Of a stretch of 64,000 bases of DNA, positions 37,001 through 52,000 are shown piece by piece. Both the position numbers and the translations under genes were made by a program. Each line of letters begins with the position of its first letter. Position 1 is the stretch's first letter. Under the pieces are notes generated by a model that worked only from the letters and a program-made list of their open reading frames with translations, was not told the origin of the DNA and did no database searches. The DNA is from Meandrina meandrites. Taxonomy: Eukaryota > Cnidaria > Anthozoa > Scleractinia > Meandrinidae. The stretch covers positions 13,641,783 to 13,705,782 of the forward strand of contig OY855914.1 in assembly GCA_963693305.1 (NCBI GenBank), written 5' to 3'.

Positions 37001-40000
37001 AATCCTCTGAGGCGCGTGTGAAATTCGTCGATTGACTCGTTGGGTTGCTTGTCGAAAAATGTAGATTTGATCTATTTTGTTCTTCTCAGGCTCAAAGTAC
37101 TGCGTTAGCGCATCGACTGCTTTTTGAAAATCTTTTTCTTCTCCCGTGTTTGGTAGCGTTTTGAAGATTTCATAGACTTCAGGGCCAGCTTGATACAGAA
37201 GGAGAGCTCGTTTTTGGGTGGCGTCTTTGATGTCTGCAGCCACTAGGTAGGTGTTAAATCTGTCGAGCCATTGTGTCCATCTTGCACTGGTGTTGGTTGG
37301 GTCACTTCGTTGTTCGAAAACAGGCATTGGTTGAATATTCTACGCAGCCATTTTGTCAAGCTTGGAACGTCATGTCCCAAGATATGTTTATGTGGTGGAC
37401 TCCTGTCGTTCCATTTTGCTCCTCGTCGCCATTGTAGTGTTGTTCAAAATTCTTTATTGGGTAATCATGTTTCGCTTATATACATCACCGGAAGTGACGT
37501 AGACTAGTCAATCAAATATCAAATCACTACATGTTCTCGGGGATTTCAGCATGTCTGCGACTAAAAAGTTATTTCTTACTGAATAACAGATCATGAATTG
37601 TCTTTACTAGCCATATTAAAAGAACAGGAACAGACTTTTTTTAAGTTTTTTGAGTATTGAAAATCATGTGAAAAGGAAGAAAAACTTTGGACTTGTTCTT
37701 CTTGCATTTTTCTATGCTGATTATTATTATAATTTCAACGCATGAGGTATTTTTGAGCCTTTAACATCACTTTCTCCCATTTGCAACCAAGCCTTGCAAC
37801 AAGGTTGATTAATGGTGGCCATAAATTCACGGATATAAATGTTAAAATAAAATGACTTCCTGACGTTCGTAATGGATTGAAATTTGGCAAGATGAGTAAG
37901 AAAGTCTAATTGTACATGACAATGTAAAACTTAATGAAATGAAAATCAAAAATTTGATCATGGGACACTAACAGTTCCACCAAAAATTTATAATAAGCAA
38001 TATTGGTAAGAGAAAATTTGCATTTCATGGATTCATTACCGACATTTTTGGACAACAAACACTGTCACTATTTTCAGGAATGAAGGCTGATTTTTCAGGT
38101 TTAAGATGATCTTTCAGACATCTTATCTCCAAAACAAAAATTTTCAGTGACTTACCATTATTTTTACATTTCTGATATAAGTAATCCTTTATCTCACAGT
38201 GGTGGAAGTTTTAGAAAAAAATCAGTGAGAAACGATTTTGCACCTTGACTGAATTATGTTGATGTTCAATTTAATCTAATCAATGTTGAAGTACCTAACA
38301 AAATTTGTTGTACATTATTATGCACTGTTCACTGTTGAATGACAAGTAAGAAACACAGAATTTTTGCACCTGGCTTGTGCTTGCATTAATTTGCACGGAC
38401 CAATTCGCACTTGCTTCATTGCTAATGCAAGCGCAAAGGCAAGCAAGTGAAGCCTTACTTGTCTGCCATCTTGGAAAAAAAACACTTCTACTGTGTCTGT
38501 GCATCTTGCATTCCTTGCGTTTGCATTCTACACGTGAATGTCGCTTGCATTTGGGTTTGTATTTGCATCGCAGGTGTGAACCAGGCTTTAGAGGTATCAA
38601 GAACTAATGAAACTTTAATTTCATATGGAGGATGAGCATTAAATTTAATGCTTTCTATCTTAGGAATGAAAATTAAATATTCGGAGACTTAATAACATGT
38701 GCTGACCGATTGTCTGCCTGATGCCAGTATCAGTGGCACCAGCAAAAGTGGTGCATTAGCAACTGTAAGAAGAGAGATTCAAAGAAACTTGCGTGTTTAA
38801 AGCATGTAAAACAACCTTCTATACGTAGCAATAATTTTGAAATGGTTCAACATGTAGATATGTTAAAACTGGCATGTAGGACAGAAAAGGAAGATAGACA
38901 ACCAAGTATTTTTGTCTTTCTTCATCGATCGCATGCAAGGTGTTGTGTCACATGAGCTCATGCTCAAATAAAAGGCATGTGCACTTTGATTCCTGTTAAA
39001 GGTTGTAAAAACCTGTGTTTGACCCAAAATTTCACATTTAAACCTACCATACTTTCACAATTAATTTATAGGGGTGAATTATGCACAGAGAAAAAGTGTA
39101 AGGCAGATATTGAGCTACAGTCGACCCCCGATAACTCGAACCTTCGCTAACTCAAACCTCGCACTAACTTGAACCAAAATCGATTTCCCCTGGATTTTCG
39201 TCATACATTTACTGTAATTTTACCCTCAATAACTCGAACCTCCTGCTAACTCGAACCAATTTTCGTGTCCCTTCAGGTCATTTTCCATATAATTTTACCT
39301 TCGATAACTCGAACCATGTTTGTCAATACGTGACAAGTCAAAGCAAACAGTGTACTGTAGACCAAAAAAATTGAATTTATTTTGAAGCAGCCGTGTATTA
39401 ATTCTTTGCCTTTTTTTGCATTACACAAAACGTGTTCAGTCTACTTTTGGTTTAGGTTGATACCGATTCTTTCAAATCCAATGTTAGAAAACTTTCAAGG
39501 ATAATCTATAGTAACAGATTAGTTGAGAAGCATCAGGGCATTGTTCTCTTTGAAACCTGCAAAGTTCCCATTACCTGTACTTCTCCTGCTGCTTTGTTTT
39601 GTTTCACGTTACGTTCTGATTTATACAGTTATCTCGGGAGTAATGTATTGTTCTATTTTTACTTGACTTCTATACAATTAAATTTGGTTAAAATGTACAT
39701 TGTATGAATCAAATACAGTGAACACCGTTTTTTACATATTTTCGGTCATTTGTTCTCAACTCTCGATAACTCAAACTACCGATAACTCGAACCATTTTCA
39801 ATTTCCCTTGAAGGTTCGAGTTATCGGGAGTCGACTGTATTTCGAAGTACGGTAAATATCACATTTTCGAGTTCTCAGGAGCAAAGCCAATTTCACTTTG
39901 CTTGTTCCTTTGCTCCTTCCGTCAGATCCTGTTATACATTTTGTTAATCCCAAAATAAATTAAAGCTTTTTTCCCTTGAAAGTCATTTCTTTGCAGCACA

Positions 40001-43000
40001 AGTGAAGGACTAGCAAAGAAGTCTTGCATGTCATAATCCAAGGTTTAAGTCTTCCACAGCTTTTTTTAGCATAGTGGTTATTTCCCTTCCACATTCTTGG
40101 CACATTCTCAACCCTTGGAAACACTTAATTTTCATTCAGATTTCTAAACTTGCTTCAGTAACACATGCAGAAAGATTAAATAAATTAATTCAGAAGCTTC
40201 ATTGGAATCCTTTTGACATTTGTTTTGGTATACAGGTAAAATCTACATCTATGATCTGCGCAGTGGTTCAAGCCCAGTCAGCACAAGACTGGCACACAAA
40301 ACATCTGTTCAATCACTTTCATTCCAGTCGTCAACTAAGGTAAGAGAAAAGTGTTTACAGGTGAGTGATTCTCCCTTGGTGGGATGCATGTCAGTGCTTG
40401 ACAGGTTGCCCTTAACTAACCAGTATGCAGTAGTATGTAGTACCTTGACAACAACAGGCACTGTACCCAAGACAAACCACAATTTATAATCCTGGTCAGA
40501 CTTTAAACTGGAACATCTCCATTAATTTTAGACTGATCACCTACCACACATTTCCATTAGAAAAGTTCAAGTGTCTGTCCAATCTTGATGGAGCTTATTC
40601 CAGTAACTTCCATAGCAGTAATGGACTAAGAGTGATAAGTTTCTGCTTCCCCTTCGATGGGACAATAGTCCATTTCAAGTATACCCCCATGTGTACCCAT
40701 TTACACTCCTGAGTGGAAAGTGGCACTGTATGAGAAAAAGGTATCTTGCTCATGAGACCAATGCATTGACCCTAGGGCTTGAATCCAGATTGCTTTATCT
40801 GGAGTCCAGCATGCTAACCATAAGATCACTATGCCTCAATCCCACTAGGTTACTCTTTGAACTATACCTACAGTAAGGCAATTGTGAAGTTTAAAATCTC
40901 CGAGGTTATAATAAAAATGTTGATGATTATTCAATTTCTGAAAGTCATTCTATTTAGCGCTCAAAAATGCTATTGTCAGTGAAATCCTTCTGCCAAAATA
41001 TTGCTATTAGGAGAAAGCATAGCATGGACCTTTCACCAAGATTCAAACACACTGCAATAAATTACTGCAGCAGCAGCCATGTTGTTACAAGTCATGATGT
41101 TAACTAGCCACAATACAACTTTCATTATCATAAATATGGGCAAAAATAAAGGATAGTTTGGAAACAAACAATTTTTGTGGAAATGTGACTTAAATTCATT
41201 AATAAATAATTGTTGTTGGATCCAGCCAAAACATGTATGATATTTCACAGGCTGCCTCAAATTTTCATCAGCACTCTTTGCATTCTAATATTGACAGCGT
41301 ATGGCACATATAACCACAGCATCTAGTTTGTATGGATCTGAAACTGTCAGAGATGCATTTTTCATCCATTAGACACCTGACAAACAGTCTTGTCACTATT
41401 AGCTGGAATGTGTAATTGCCATTAAACTCAGTTTTGTTTCCTTGTAGGTTAATAGCTTGGCCAACAATAAGACTTCAAAGCCTCCATTGCCAAACACTAA
41501 ACCTACGACACATCAGCTGCCAACAGAGCAGGCTGCCATAACAACTGACATGCCTTCCACACCACCTGCCAGGCCAAAAGAACAAGGCATACACCCATCT
41601 GTAACACAACAGAATGGAAATGATCAGGAGGACATTTTCTCACCTTTGAGGGAAAGTATGTTATACTATCAAATCATCAAATATTATCACCACTAAAGGA
41701 ATGTTGACAAAATTTGAAAGCTCATTTATTTAATTAATAAAGACTAAAAGTGAGTGATAAAATTGTTGTTCATGCCTTGGTAACTTTGAAATTGGTTATT
41801 TGTAAATTGCCGTACAATAAAATTACAGTGCTTAATCACAGATCAATAATCTTCTGAATGGCAGAATGGCATTTCAGTTTGCAGTTTGCTTACAGTTATA
41901 GCTTTCATTTGTCAGTTAGGGCAATACTATATGTTGCAAACTGCAAGCAAGCCAGGGTGAAAATAAGTGCCATTCTGCCAAATAGGGTCACCCGCAAAAT
42001 GTCTTTTTACAAAATTTAATGCAAGGAGACAATAAGTAGCTTTACGTGTCATTTGTCTGGTTATGATCTATTAATTGTCACTCGGGTACTAGTTAATTAT
42101 CAAAGGTTGATATTGATGTTCATTTCTCCAGATAAAACTCCTGCTTCTGTGATTAATAACAAGCCAACTACCCTAACTGGATCAGAATCTGAATTGTCTC
42201 TCTCCAGTAAGGAAAACAATCCACCAGCTCATGGTAAGACAGTAGCATTCCATTTGTCTTTTCAGCATTCATTCATTCATTAATATTATAATAACAAAAT
42301 CTGAGAAATGGTTGTCAACTATTTTAGAGCTATGGCATTCTTCCTATCCAAATACTTTTGATAATTGCCAGTTTATGATCCAATCTCTCGGTCTGTACAA
42401 TGGTTGCTCACCACTTGGGTCTAGCAGATGGTTGTAAGCTTTCAGCGCTGATGGCGCCACTTCCGTTCTGAACTTCTGATCATAGCCAGAGTACTGGAGG
42501 TGTAACATCATGTGGTTCATGTGGCTGACCACAGTGCAGTTCAGGATCCTCAAGATTTCTTGTGTGAGCACTGTACTGTCCTCTTACAGCTCCATGGCAA
42601 AGCTGACTTCTCACTGATCACACATTCACAGATCACTTCTCACTGATCACACAGTCAGTGCAGCCCATTGATCAATCAGTTGAAACCAGAAACCTTTCAA
42701 GATTGAAACGTTTTTACGCAGAAAGAAGTTATGTCCCAAGAAAAAGAAACAAAAAAAGGAGAAGGAAGGCCAACAGTTAATGATGAAGTCGTTTTCCAAC
42801 ATGTTACTGGCTTTGTTTACGTGTAGCATGCCACATCCTAATAAGCTTATAATTCGCTCATGTACGGTAGTCATTTCTCAGTCAAATCAAAGTACATGTA
42901 TGCCAGAATAGTTTATCAAGGTCAGCAGCAAGGATAGATTGCAATGGTTTATTTCTATATGCTGTTTATTTTTACACACTTGATATGTTGACTTGAACCA

Positions 43001-46000
43001 AAAAAATATCTGCTCATACCTGTTTGGTATCAGTAAACCCACAATATACTTAAAACCTCCCTTGGGTGTGTGTTCACTGCAAAACGTGGTTTTACCTTCC
43101 ACACATTGAGAGGCAATATTAATTAACATTAGATCAAGCAGATGTCATCTTAGTCCCTGGAGATTTTATGTCTTCTGTTAACAAAGGAAAAATATCTCAG
43201 TCTACATCAAAGAGTTTGCGCTCTTTATGATCTTCAGAAGCACATTTAAGCCAGTATCAAAGGTCTCTTTGAGACTAGACTATTTTGCATGATGAAGTAA
43301 TGTATGAGCAGCAGTATAAGCAGAAAAGATGAAAATACTTTGGTGGTGTTCCATAAATAATTTTCTCTCTTCCATCCCTCCTTTAAACCTCTTAAAATTA
43401 CACTCAAATCGCTGCCCCAAATAACGCTCTAGACACATTTACGCGTTGCGGACCTATGTGTTAAGTTAGCTCAATGCGTTGGTGTACTGCATTAGAAAGC
43501 AAGGAGGGCGAGAGTTCAACACATGGGTGGGCACTCACACAATCTTTTTTATTTTATTTTATTTATTCCCCTCTGACATGCTTTTTCTTTCTTTTTCCAC
43601 CCAAGAATCTAATATAAGTGCTTTCCATTTATTATTTTGCTCAATATTCAGAATTCATGCATTGCATGCATCATGTTATTAAAACCCAAGCTTTCCCAGA
43701 GCCCGCATTCATTTCATTTTCAAATAAGAAACTGTTCGCAAACTATCTCATTGTTTCACTAAGTTTCGCATTTGTAGACATTTAATTTCATCTTCGTCAA
43801 GTTAAGTTATGCATTGGTTAGTGGAGTTACAAACAAAAGTCTACGACCAAAGGAACAAACGAAATCCATTCATTCACTAAACTCCTATTTTGCATTCTGC
43901 AAAATAGTCGCAACAAGTAGGGGGAAGTTCATTTTGCAGTGCCACTGAAGAACTATTCTTCAAACACAGTATTTCCCTCCTCACTTGATAGTGCCTTTAT
44001 CCACCATATTTATCTCCACTGTGTCTATTGATTTTTGTGTGGGATACCTGTGGTATCCCACACTAATGCTATCGGGTTGTAAGTCCGTTAATGCAAATGA
44101 GTCATGCAAATGACCTTGACCCGGGACATTCAATGATGTGACAATTGTACCCGAATTGACAGCAAACAACCAATAGCTGTGACTCCGAGCAGCTTGCAAA
44201 AGTGGGAAAATGGTATTAAAACTTCGCTTTAAAATACATCCAACAATATAACGCTGTTCAACAGCGTATTGAAAGCTGATTAATGTTAAAAGGTACAATT
44301 TAGAATGAAGCAGATATAATCTACTGAAATTGAGAAAACAGCGCAAGCGTTTCATAAACCTGTAACGTAACACTATGTAAACCTGGAAAATCGTATAAAA
44401 CTTTGCTTTAAAATACATCCAAGAATATAACAGTGTTCAACAGCTTATTGAAAGCTGAGTAATGTTAAAAGGTACAATTTAGAATGAAGCAGATAGTTAA
44501 TATCGAGAAAACATCGCAAGCGTTTCATTTCGCTTCAAGATATGCCCAACAAAATAACGGTGTTCAACAGAGTATTGAAAGATAAATAGTATTTAAAGGT
44601 ACAATTGTACAACTTAGCATATTTGAAGCATTTCTGTAACGTCACATTATGTCGACCAAAAGCTGCAGCCAATTTTATGTGTTCTTATATAAAAAAGAGC
44701 GTACAATCTATTTTATGTACTAGGCAAACCAAAGTTGAAAACATTGTATCCCACACATGTACCCTTTGGGTACCTATTTTTAAAAACTGGCATGAGATGT
44801 GCAGACCCTGTGACATCATCAAATCAGAATGGCTGCATGGGGAAGGCCAACTTACAGAGAAAAGTATTGGTAGAATGGAAAAATTACAGTCAAAGCATCA
44901 TCGGTAATTTATTATTTTCGCAGCAACTTTGTCATTTCATTTCATAGCCACATACTTAAAGTTGCCGCAACAGATAACAGCTTTAAGGAGATATGGATTA
45001 GTGAGAATTAGACATCTGATCAATCACTCACTTAATTTTACTGCCCTTGGAAGTAGGAATTGAATGGTGTTGTTCACTTGTAGTTATTTCATTGTTTGCA
45101 GGTGGCCTTAGTTAGTTTGATGTTTTTTCACAGGTAGCCATTAACTTTTAAGTATTTGACATTTCACTACTTTCTTTGACCAATTCAGCTTCATTAATTT
45201 GGTATTTTGTAATGAAAAGAACATTGATAATGTTGCTCATTAGAATGACTGATATTTGAGATACTAATATAAATCTTACAATTATGTGAACTGTGCATGA
45301 ATGAAGTTTAATGAAAGTTGTTCATGGCATTTTTGCTATTCTGATATTAAGTTACAATGTGAATTGTTTGTGGCTTCTATATGGTGGTAAAAAAATAATA
45401 TGAATAATAAATTATATGGAAATAGCGGGTGTCATTAAATTGAATACCAGTGAGTACAATCATTTTGATATTGTTGTTAAAAAGCAATTTAGACCTGTAG
45501 CATTATTATTCATTGACACTAATTTTGACAGTCCCCTATTTTATGAAATTAAAAAAAGAGAGAATTATTTTGTTTGAAATTCATTTAACTTGTTATTTTG
45601 TGTTGCTTGTATCATATTGGTTTCACTCAGTAGTTGGCATGTCATGTGGAGATATACTTTAGAAAGGTGTGTTTTATTCCAAACATTTGGCATATTGTAA
45701 AATGTAGGAAGCAATTTTTAGAATTTGGTATCAACCAGAGAAGATGAGTAGAGGCAGATCAACCAATGTTTACTTCAGACACTTCTCAGGTTAATTTCAT
45801 TACTTTTTTAATTATTTGTTTCTTAGTTGTGGAGGGTTTATCTTAATTGTTAACCTCTTGCAACTGGAAAGCAATTTTGTAGTTAGTTTAGCAAGTTAGT
45901 GCTTTTTTAAAAAATAACTCAATGACTCAATCTTTAATATACAGCTTGGGATTTCACTTTGCAACCTCTAGGTGATTCCTCAGTATTGCACTGTGCATCC

Positions 46001-49000
46001 TTGCTGCGCAGAATTTTACACATGATTAGCGCACTTAAACGAGCATGGTGACCTATTTTGTAATACATAATTTTGGTGTGCAAATTGCCCTCTTTGAGTT
46101 AGATGATTTAAAAAAAAACAACATCACTTTTGTGCACGTACTGCAAGAGGAAGTGATCTTTCCAATGATATGCAAAAGCAGAGTGACTGCATTAATTGAG
46201 CTTGAAATACATAGAAAAACGTTTCGAAATTTGAATGAAAATTATGGAGGAAAATATATTTCCCCCCTCCACCCTTGCCAACTCTATGGTTAGAATTTCC
46301 TGTGTCATTGATGCTTTCTCTGGAATTCTTGAACTGAAAGCAAGCCACTGCTGGTAGAAGCTGGCCAACAAATGCTGCAAAAAGATAAGAATAGAGGAGA
46401 AGTGAAGGGTGGCAAAGAAAACGGAAAGTCGAAAGAGGTTCATATTAAGTTGTTTTGTCATCCAAAACTTCATTAATATTTTGATTTGTGTGCATGCCCA
46501 AGGAAAAATGTCATACAATGCGATGCTAGAAAGCAAGACTCACTGTTTTGAGCAGTTTTGAACTTATCTAGCTCGTAACTGTCCAGAAAATGTCAAAAAT
46601 GAACTTTTCCCAAAACCTCCAGGAGTCAATATTGGGTTAAGCTTAAATTATGATACATCTGATTTAGTGTTACCATTACCTACACAAGAAATCTATAATA
46701 ACCCTAACTTAACAGGCTAACCAGAGTGCTATTCAGGTTAACGATGATAGTGGCAATTATAATTGGGCTAACTGGAAGCTACTGAGGCAATCTTCCAATT
46801 CACAATATGGACAGAGCCAGTAATTTTAAAGTAACTTGCACTTTGCTGGTATACCTACATCATTTACATTGACCACAAATATAGTGTTCACTATACACTG
46901 CAGGTATTAATGCCTGCTACATAAAGGCTAGAAATGCTTGACATATACATCTGAACCTACATATGATCGTGTTTCATGTACTCATGAACTGAAGCCCAAT
47001 ATATACATGTATAAAACATAAACTAAGGACATTAAATCATTCATGTGCTAAATTTGGTTTCATTACCATTTAAGTCTTTGAACCAAACTTGAATGTGTTT
47101 CTGCAACAAAAACCACCAAACAAACTGCAGTTATTCTTTGCATTTTTTTTTTTAATTTATTTGATTTGTACCAGAGGCGGCTGATTCAAATGCACCTAGA
47201 AAGTCCTGGAATTAGAAACCAAGCCATTTCTTGAATAGTGAATTTGATGCTTGAAAATCTTGAAGCTAATGTTATTTCCATTCCTTGGTTCATATTTTAT
47301 TTCTCTAAGTAAATGGCACTTTTCAGAATGAAAATCCATGCTAAAATAGATCAGCTGTACTTCAATGTTACTTTTTTTCTTCAGTATTTCTCCCTTGGTG
47401 TTGTGCCTTGTCGTGGCAGGGAGGCTTGTGTGCCCTTATGATCCTCAGAGCCGTATCGGCGGGAGCCTTGTGCTCCTGGTAGGTCTAACCATGCTGGGTG
47501 GGTCTGCAGGTGAGGGGTCAGACAAAACAGCATCCTGGCCCTCCAGGTTGGGGGTTGGGTGTGGGGTCAGCAACCTTACCTCATAAAAAATTGCACTGCT
47601 ACAGAAACGCTAAGACGCATACCAAGAGACACTACGGCCTGGGGAGTTGACGGACCTCTAGCACGACGGCCAATGACGCCTGGCAGTGAAAGCCAGGCCC
47701 ACCTGGAAGCTGCCAGGCCGACTACCATCATCTCCCCCAGGACCACCACTACCATCGGAGCGTGGAACGTTCAAACAATGTACGAGACTGGCAAAACAGC
47801 ACAGGTGGCCACAGAGATGAGGAACTACAGGCTCTCAATCTTAGGAATAAGTGAATCCCGATGGTCTGGCTCTGGTCAGAGGCGGCTGATCACAGGGGAC
47901 CTGCTGCTGTTTTCAGGGCATGGACAAGAAAATGCTCCCCACACCCAGGGTGTGGCTCTGATGTTGTCCAGGACAGCTCAGAGGGCACTAATCGGATGGG
48001 AGGGGCATGGCCCACGGATCATCACAGCAACCTTCCGCACAAATGAGAGGAGAATCAACATGGATGTGATCCAATGCTACGCCCCAACGAATGATAGCGA
48101 TGATCAAGACAAGGAGGAGTTCTACAGCAGACTGTTAACCATCATCCAGGATCGCCCAGAACGAAACGTCATCATTGTAATGGGAGACTTTAATGCCAAG
48201 ATTGGCAGTGATAACAGGGGCTATGAGGAGATCATGGGGCAGCAAGGTCTAGGGGAGATGAATGACAATGGGGAAAGATTTGCCGACCTATGTGCCACAA
48301 GCGACCTGGTTATAGGAGGGAGTTACTTCCAACACCGAAGGATACACAAAGCGACTTGGGTATCACCAGACCTGCAGACAGAGAATCAGATTGATCACAT
48401 GTGCATCGGGAAGAGATTCCGAAGAAGTCTCCAAGATGTGCGTGTCAGGCGAGGGGCAGATGTGGCTTCAGACCACCATCTCCTGGTTGCACGGTTGAAG
48501 CTCAAACTGAGGAGGAACTGGACAGGGAAGACAAACCAACGCTTTGGGTACAACACCTTTCTCCTGAATGATACCAACAAACGAGAGGAATTCAGCATCA
48601 CACTCTCCAATAAGTTCCAGGCCCTGCAAGAGCTGATGGAGGAGGAAACCATTGACGAAAGATGGCAGAAAGTGAAAGGAGCGGTTACATCGACATGCAA
48701 TGAAGTGCTGGGTCCAAGGACCCCCAAACACAAGGGGTGGATTTCCACAGAGACACTGAAGAAGATTGAGGAAAGAAAAGCAAAGAAGGTGGCTGTTAAC
48801 AACAGCCGAACACGGACTGCAAAAGCTAAGGCGCTAGAGGAGTACAAAGGGATGAACAGGAATGTCAAAAGGAGCCTTAAGGCAGACAAACGCAACTATC
48901 TGGAGTCGCTTGCAGTAGAGGCTGAAGAGGCAGCTTATCATGGAAATATGCGGGACCTTTATGCCACCATAAGGAACCTATCGGGAAAGTATAGCAAGCC

Positions 49001-52000
49001 AGAGAGACCGGTTAAAGACAAGGATGGGCACCCAATATCTGACTTAGAAGGGCAGAAGAAGAGATGGGTGGAGCATTTTGAGGAGCTGCTCAACCGACCC
49101 GCTCCCCCAGACCCTCCGGACGTACAGCCAGCCGACAGCGACCTAACCATTGACTGTAACCCACCCACAAAGGAGGAGATTCAAAACGCTATCAAGCAGC
49201 TGAGAAATGGCAAGGCTGCGGGACCTGACAACATCCCAGCAGAGGCAATGAAGGCCGACATCAGGACAAACGTGGAGCTGCTCTACCCTCTTTTCAATAA
49301 GATCTGGGATGAGGAGCAGGTACCAACAGAGTGGAAGGAGGGTTACCTCATCAAGCTCCCCAAGAAAGGTGATCTCAGCTCCTGCTCCAATTACAGAGGT
49401 ATAACACTGCTGTCCATTCCAGGAAGGGTGTTTAATCGAGTCTTGCTGAACAGGATAAAAGATGCCATAGACCCACAGCTCCGTGAGCAGCAAGCTGGTT
49501 TCCGTAAGAATAGGTCTTGCACCGACCAAATCGCCACGCTGCGTATCATCCTGGAGCAGTCCCTGGAGTGGAATTCACCTCTTTATATCAACTTTGTGGA
49601 CTATGAAAAAGCATTTGACAGCGTGGACCGGCAAACCCTCTGGAAGCTACTGAGACACTACGGAATACCGGAGAAAATAACCAATATCATCAGAAACTCG
49701 TACAAAGGGATGACCTGCAGGGTGGTCCATGGACGGCAACTCACTGATGCCTTCAAGGTAAGAGCTGGAGTGAGGCAAGGATGCCTATTGTCACCATTTA
49801 TGTTTCTTCTGACGATGGACTGGGTAATGAAGACATCTACAGCCCAAGGCCGAAATGGCATCCAGTGGACACCTTGGAAGCAGTTGGATGACCTGGACTA
49901 TGCCGACGACCTGGCCCTTCTTTCGCACACTAGACATCAGATGCAGCAAAAGACCAGCTCTGTTGCAGACGCATCAGCATGTTTGGGCCTTAAGATCCAT
50001 AGGGGGAAGAGTAAAGTCCTGAAGGTCAACACGGTCACGGATACTCCCATTATGCTGGAAGGTGAAGCGCTGGATGAGGTGGAGAGCTTCACTTATCTAG
50101 GCAGCATCGTAGATAACACCGGGGGGACAGAAGCTGATGTAAGAGCTCGCATCGGCAAGGTGAGAGCAGCTTTCCAACAGCTGAAGAATGTCTGGAGATC
50201 ATCACTTCTCGGTACCAGCATTAAAATCAGGATCTTTAACACCATCGTGAAGCCTGTATTGCTTTATGGAGCTGAAACCTGGAGAACCACCGTCGCCACT
50301 ATGAAAAGAATTCAGACTTTCATTAACACCTGCCTCAGAAGGATTCTTAAGATACGCTGGCCAGACATCATCAGCAACCAAGATCTGTGGAAACGAACGA
50401 GACAGCAGCCTATAGAAGTTGACATCCTTCAAAGACGCTGGAAGTGGATTGGCCACACCCTTCGGAAGTCCTCATCTAACATCGCAAGGCAAGCCCTCAC
50501 CTGGAACCCTCAAGGCAAAAGGAAGAGGGGCCAGCCAAGAAACTCGTGGCGCCGTGACCTTGAGGCAGACATGAGGAGAAATGGCTACACGTGGGGAGAG
50601 CTGCAACGACTGGCCCAGGACCGTGATGACTGGAGGGTGCTTATTAGTGGCCTTTGCCCCAGACAGGGCTACAGGCAATGATGATGATGATTACATTGTC
50701 AGTGTTGTTTCAATGTATGTGTTATGTACATATAATATACCAGTCCAGTATATTTTGAAGGGCTTGCTATAACACATTTATTCCTCAGTGTCACCATTGC
50801 CATGCAAAAACACAGCTTAATACAATTTATTGAATTTTACTTCAGTTTCCTTTGTTGACCCAGGGCCGTAAGCAGGGGGGTGCAATTGGTTTGTCTGCAC
50901 CCCTGCCCCCTCTCCACAAGCCAAAAAGGTCTACCTAATCGGGGAGTGAGGGTTAAAGCAGTTCCTAATGATTTCAGTTTTCTCATCTTTGGTATTCTGT
51001 TGGAGCTACACCAATAGTGTTGAGGAAAAACTTTTAGTACAACTTTTTAAAGTGCACCTAACCCCAAATATTTTTTTTAGCCCCCAAAAAACTCCTTGTG
51101 CTCCTGATTACAACAGTGAAAAAATTATCATCATACGACTTGTCTTCGATTTTTTGGAATTTTCAAACTTCGCAAAATTCGCGCCACTTTGGTTCACCGC
51201 CGAGTCCCAAGGGAAACTGGGCCCTAGTAAGGTTGTGACGTCGGCTGGGGAATCCAATACTCCGAGTCTGAGTTGTCTGATGACATCTTTTGAAGGCCTT
51301 AAATTATTTCGGTGGCTGATTTTCGAACTAAGAAGTTTTGAAGCAAGAAATTTCACGAACTGCAGATTTGTCGCACCATCGGCATGAAAGCTGAAATTTG
51401 ATTCCCCCGCTGACGTCACAACAACATTTGGTTCCAGATCTCCTCGCACGTGGTCGTAAACCAGAAAATCCAAACTTCAAACCTCCATAAATTCACGGGG
51501 ATTTAATGGATTCGCATATTTTTTTTTAATCTTCATCAAATTATGCATTCTTTTTGAAAATAAGTAGAAAAAATTAGGGGTTAGGTGCACTTTAAAGGTT
51601 TTACCAATGAATAAATTGAAATCAAGGACAAAAGTGGTCTAAGATACCTTATTTTTGACCATTTTTTTTACATTTTTTTTTATTGACAAATTTTAAAATT
51701 GCTTACATTGATAAGGATACAATTATAATTACAGACATTACTAACAATCCGAATATTTACACTACATACAATAAGATTACTAATAATAAAGTACAGTGAA
51801 AAATTTAAATAGAATTACCAGTTAAAAGGGAAACAACTACAATTACAATTAACACACACACAAAAAAAGCATAACAAATTTACTAATAAATGTGCTAAAT
51901 AAGAAAATTTGACCACTTTTTATTAAAGGCAGTGCGATTATTGGTCATGATTGCGATGTATTTTTCTTTTTCAATTTTATCTCGAGCGAGAGTGATATAA

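Larger units (their letters stand above)
33117..37531 (-). mobile_element. Ty3/gypsy LTR retrotransposon (Mag-like), decayed
   Basis: Antisense in NEDD1 intron 6. LTRs of only 98-99 bp (33117-33214 and 37433-37531) begin TGTAGTG and end CACTACA and differ at one internal site plus the outer end. On the minus strand each LTR holds a TATATAAG box and AATAAA. The primer-binding site after the 5' LTR reads TGGCGACGAGG, complementary to a tRNA-Ser-like 3' end; a purine tract (AAAAAAAGAAAAGGGCG) precedes the 3' LTR. In order come Gag, two CCHC knuckles, protease, reverse transcriptase, RNase H and integrase. Frames are broken by stops and shifts, so it cannot make a full polyprotein. The flanks TGTAC / TGTTC may be an imperfect 5-bp duplication. 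Confidence 0.92.

Noticed and set aside
42344..42571. Retroelement gene on the minus strand
   Set aside because: The 75-codon frame with LYRPRDW-type residues is suggestive but too short and isolated to assign to a family.
48395..50456. Minus-strand frames of 65-166 codons antisense to the RTE polyprotein
   Set aside because: They are shadows of the GC-richer coding strand; no domains, and the plus frame has clear catalytic motifs.
50968..51473. Overlapping frames of 139 and 121 codons
   Set aside because: They fall in a palindromic TTAA MITE, so similar sequence is read on both strands; no domain content.
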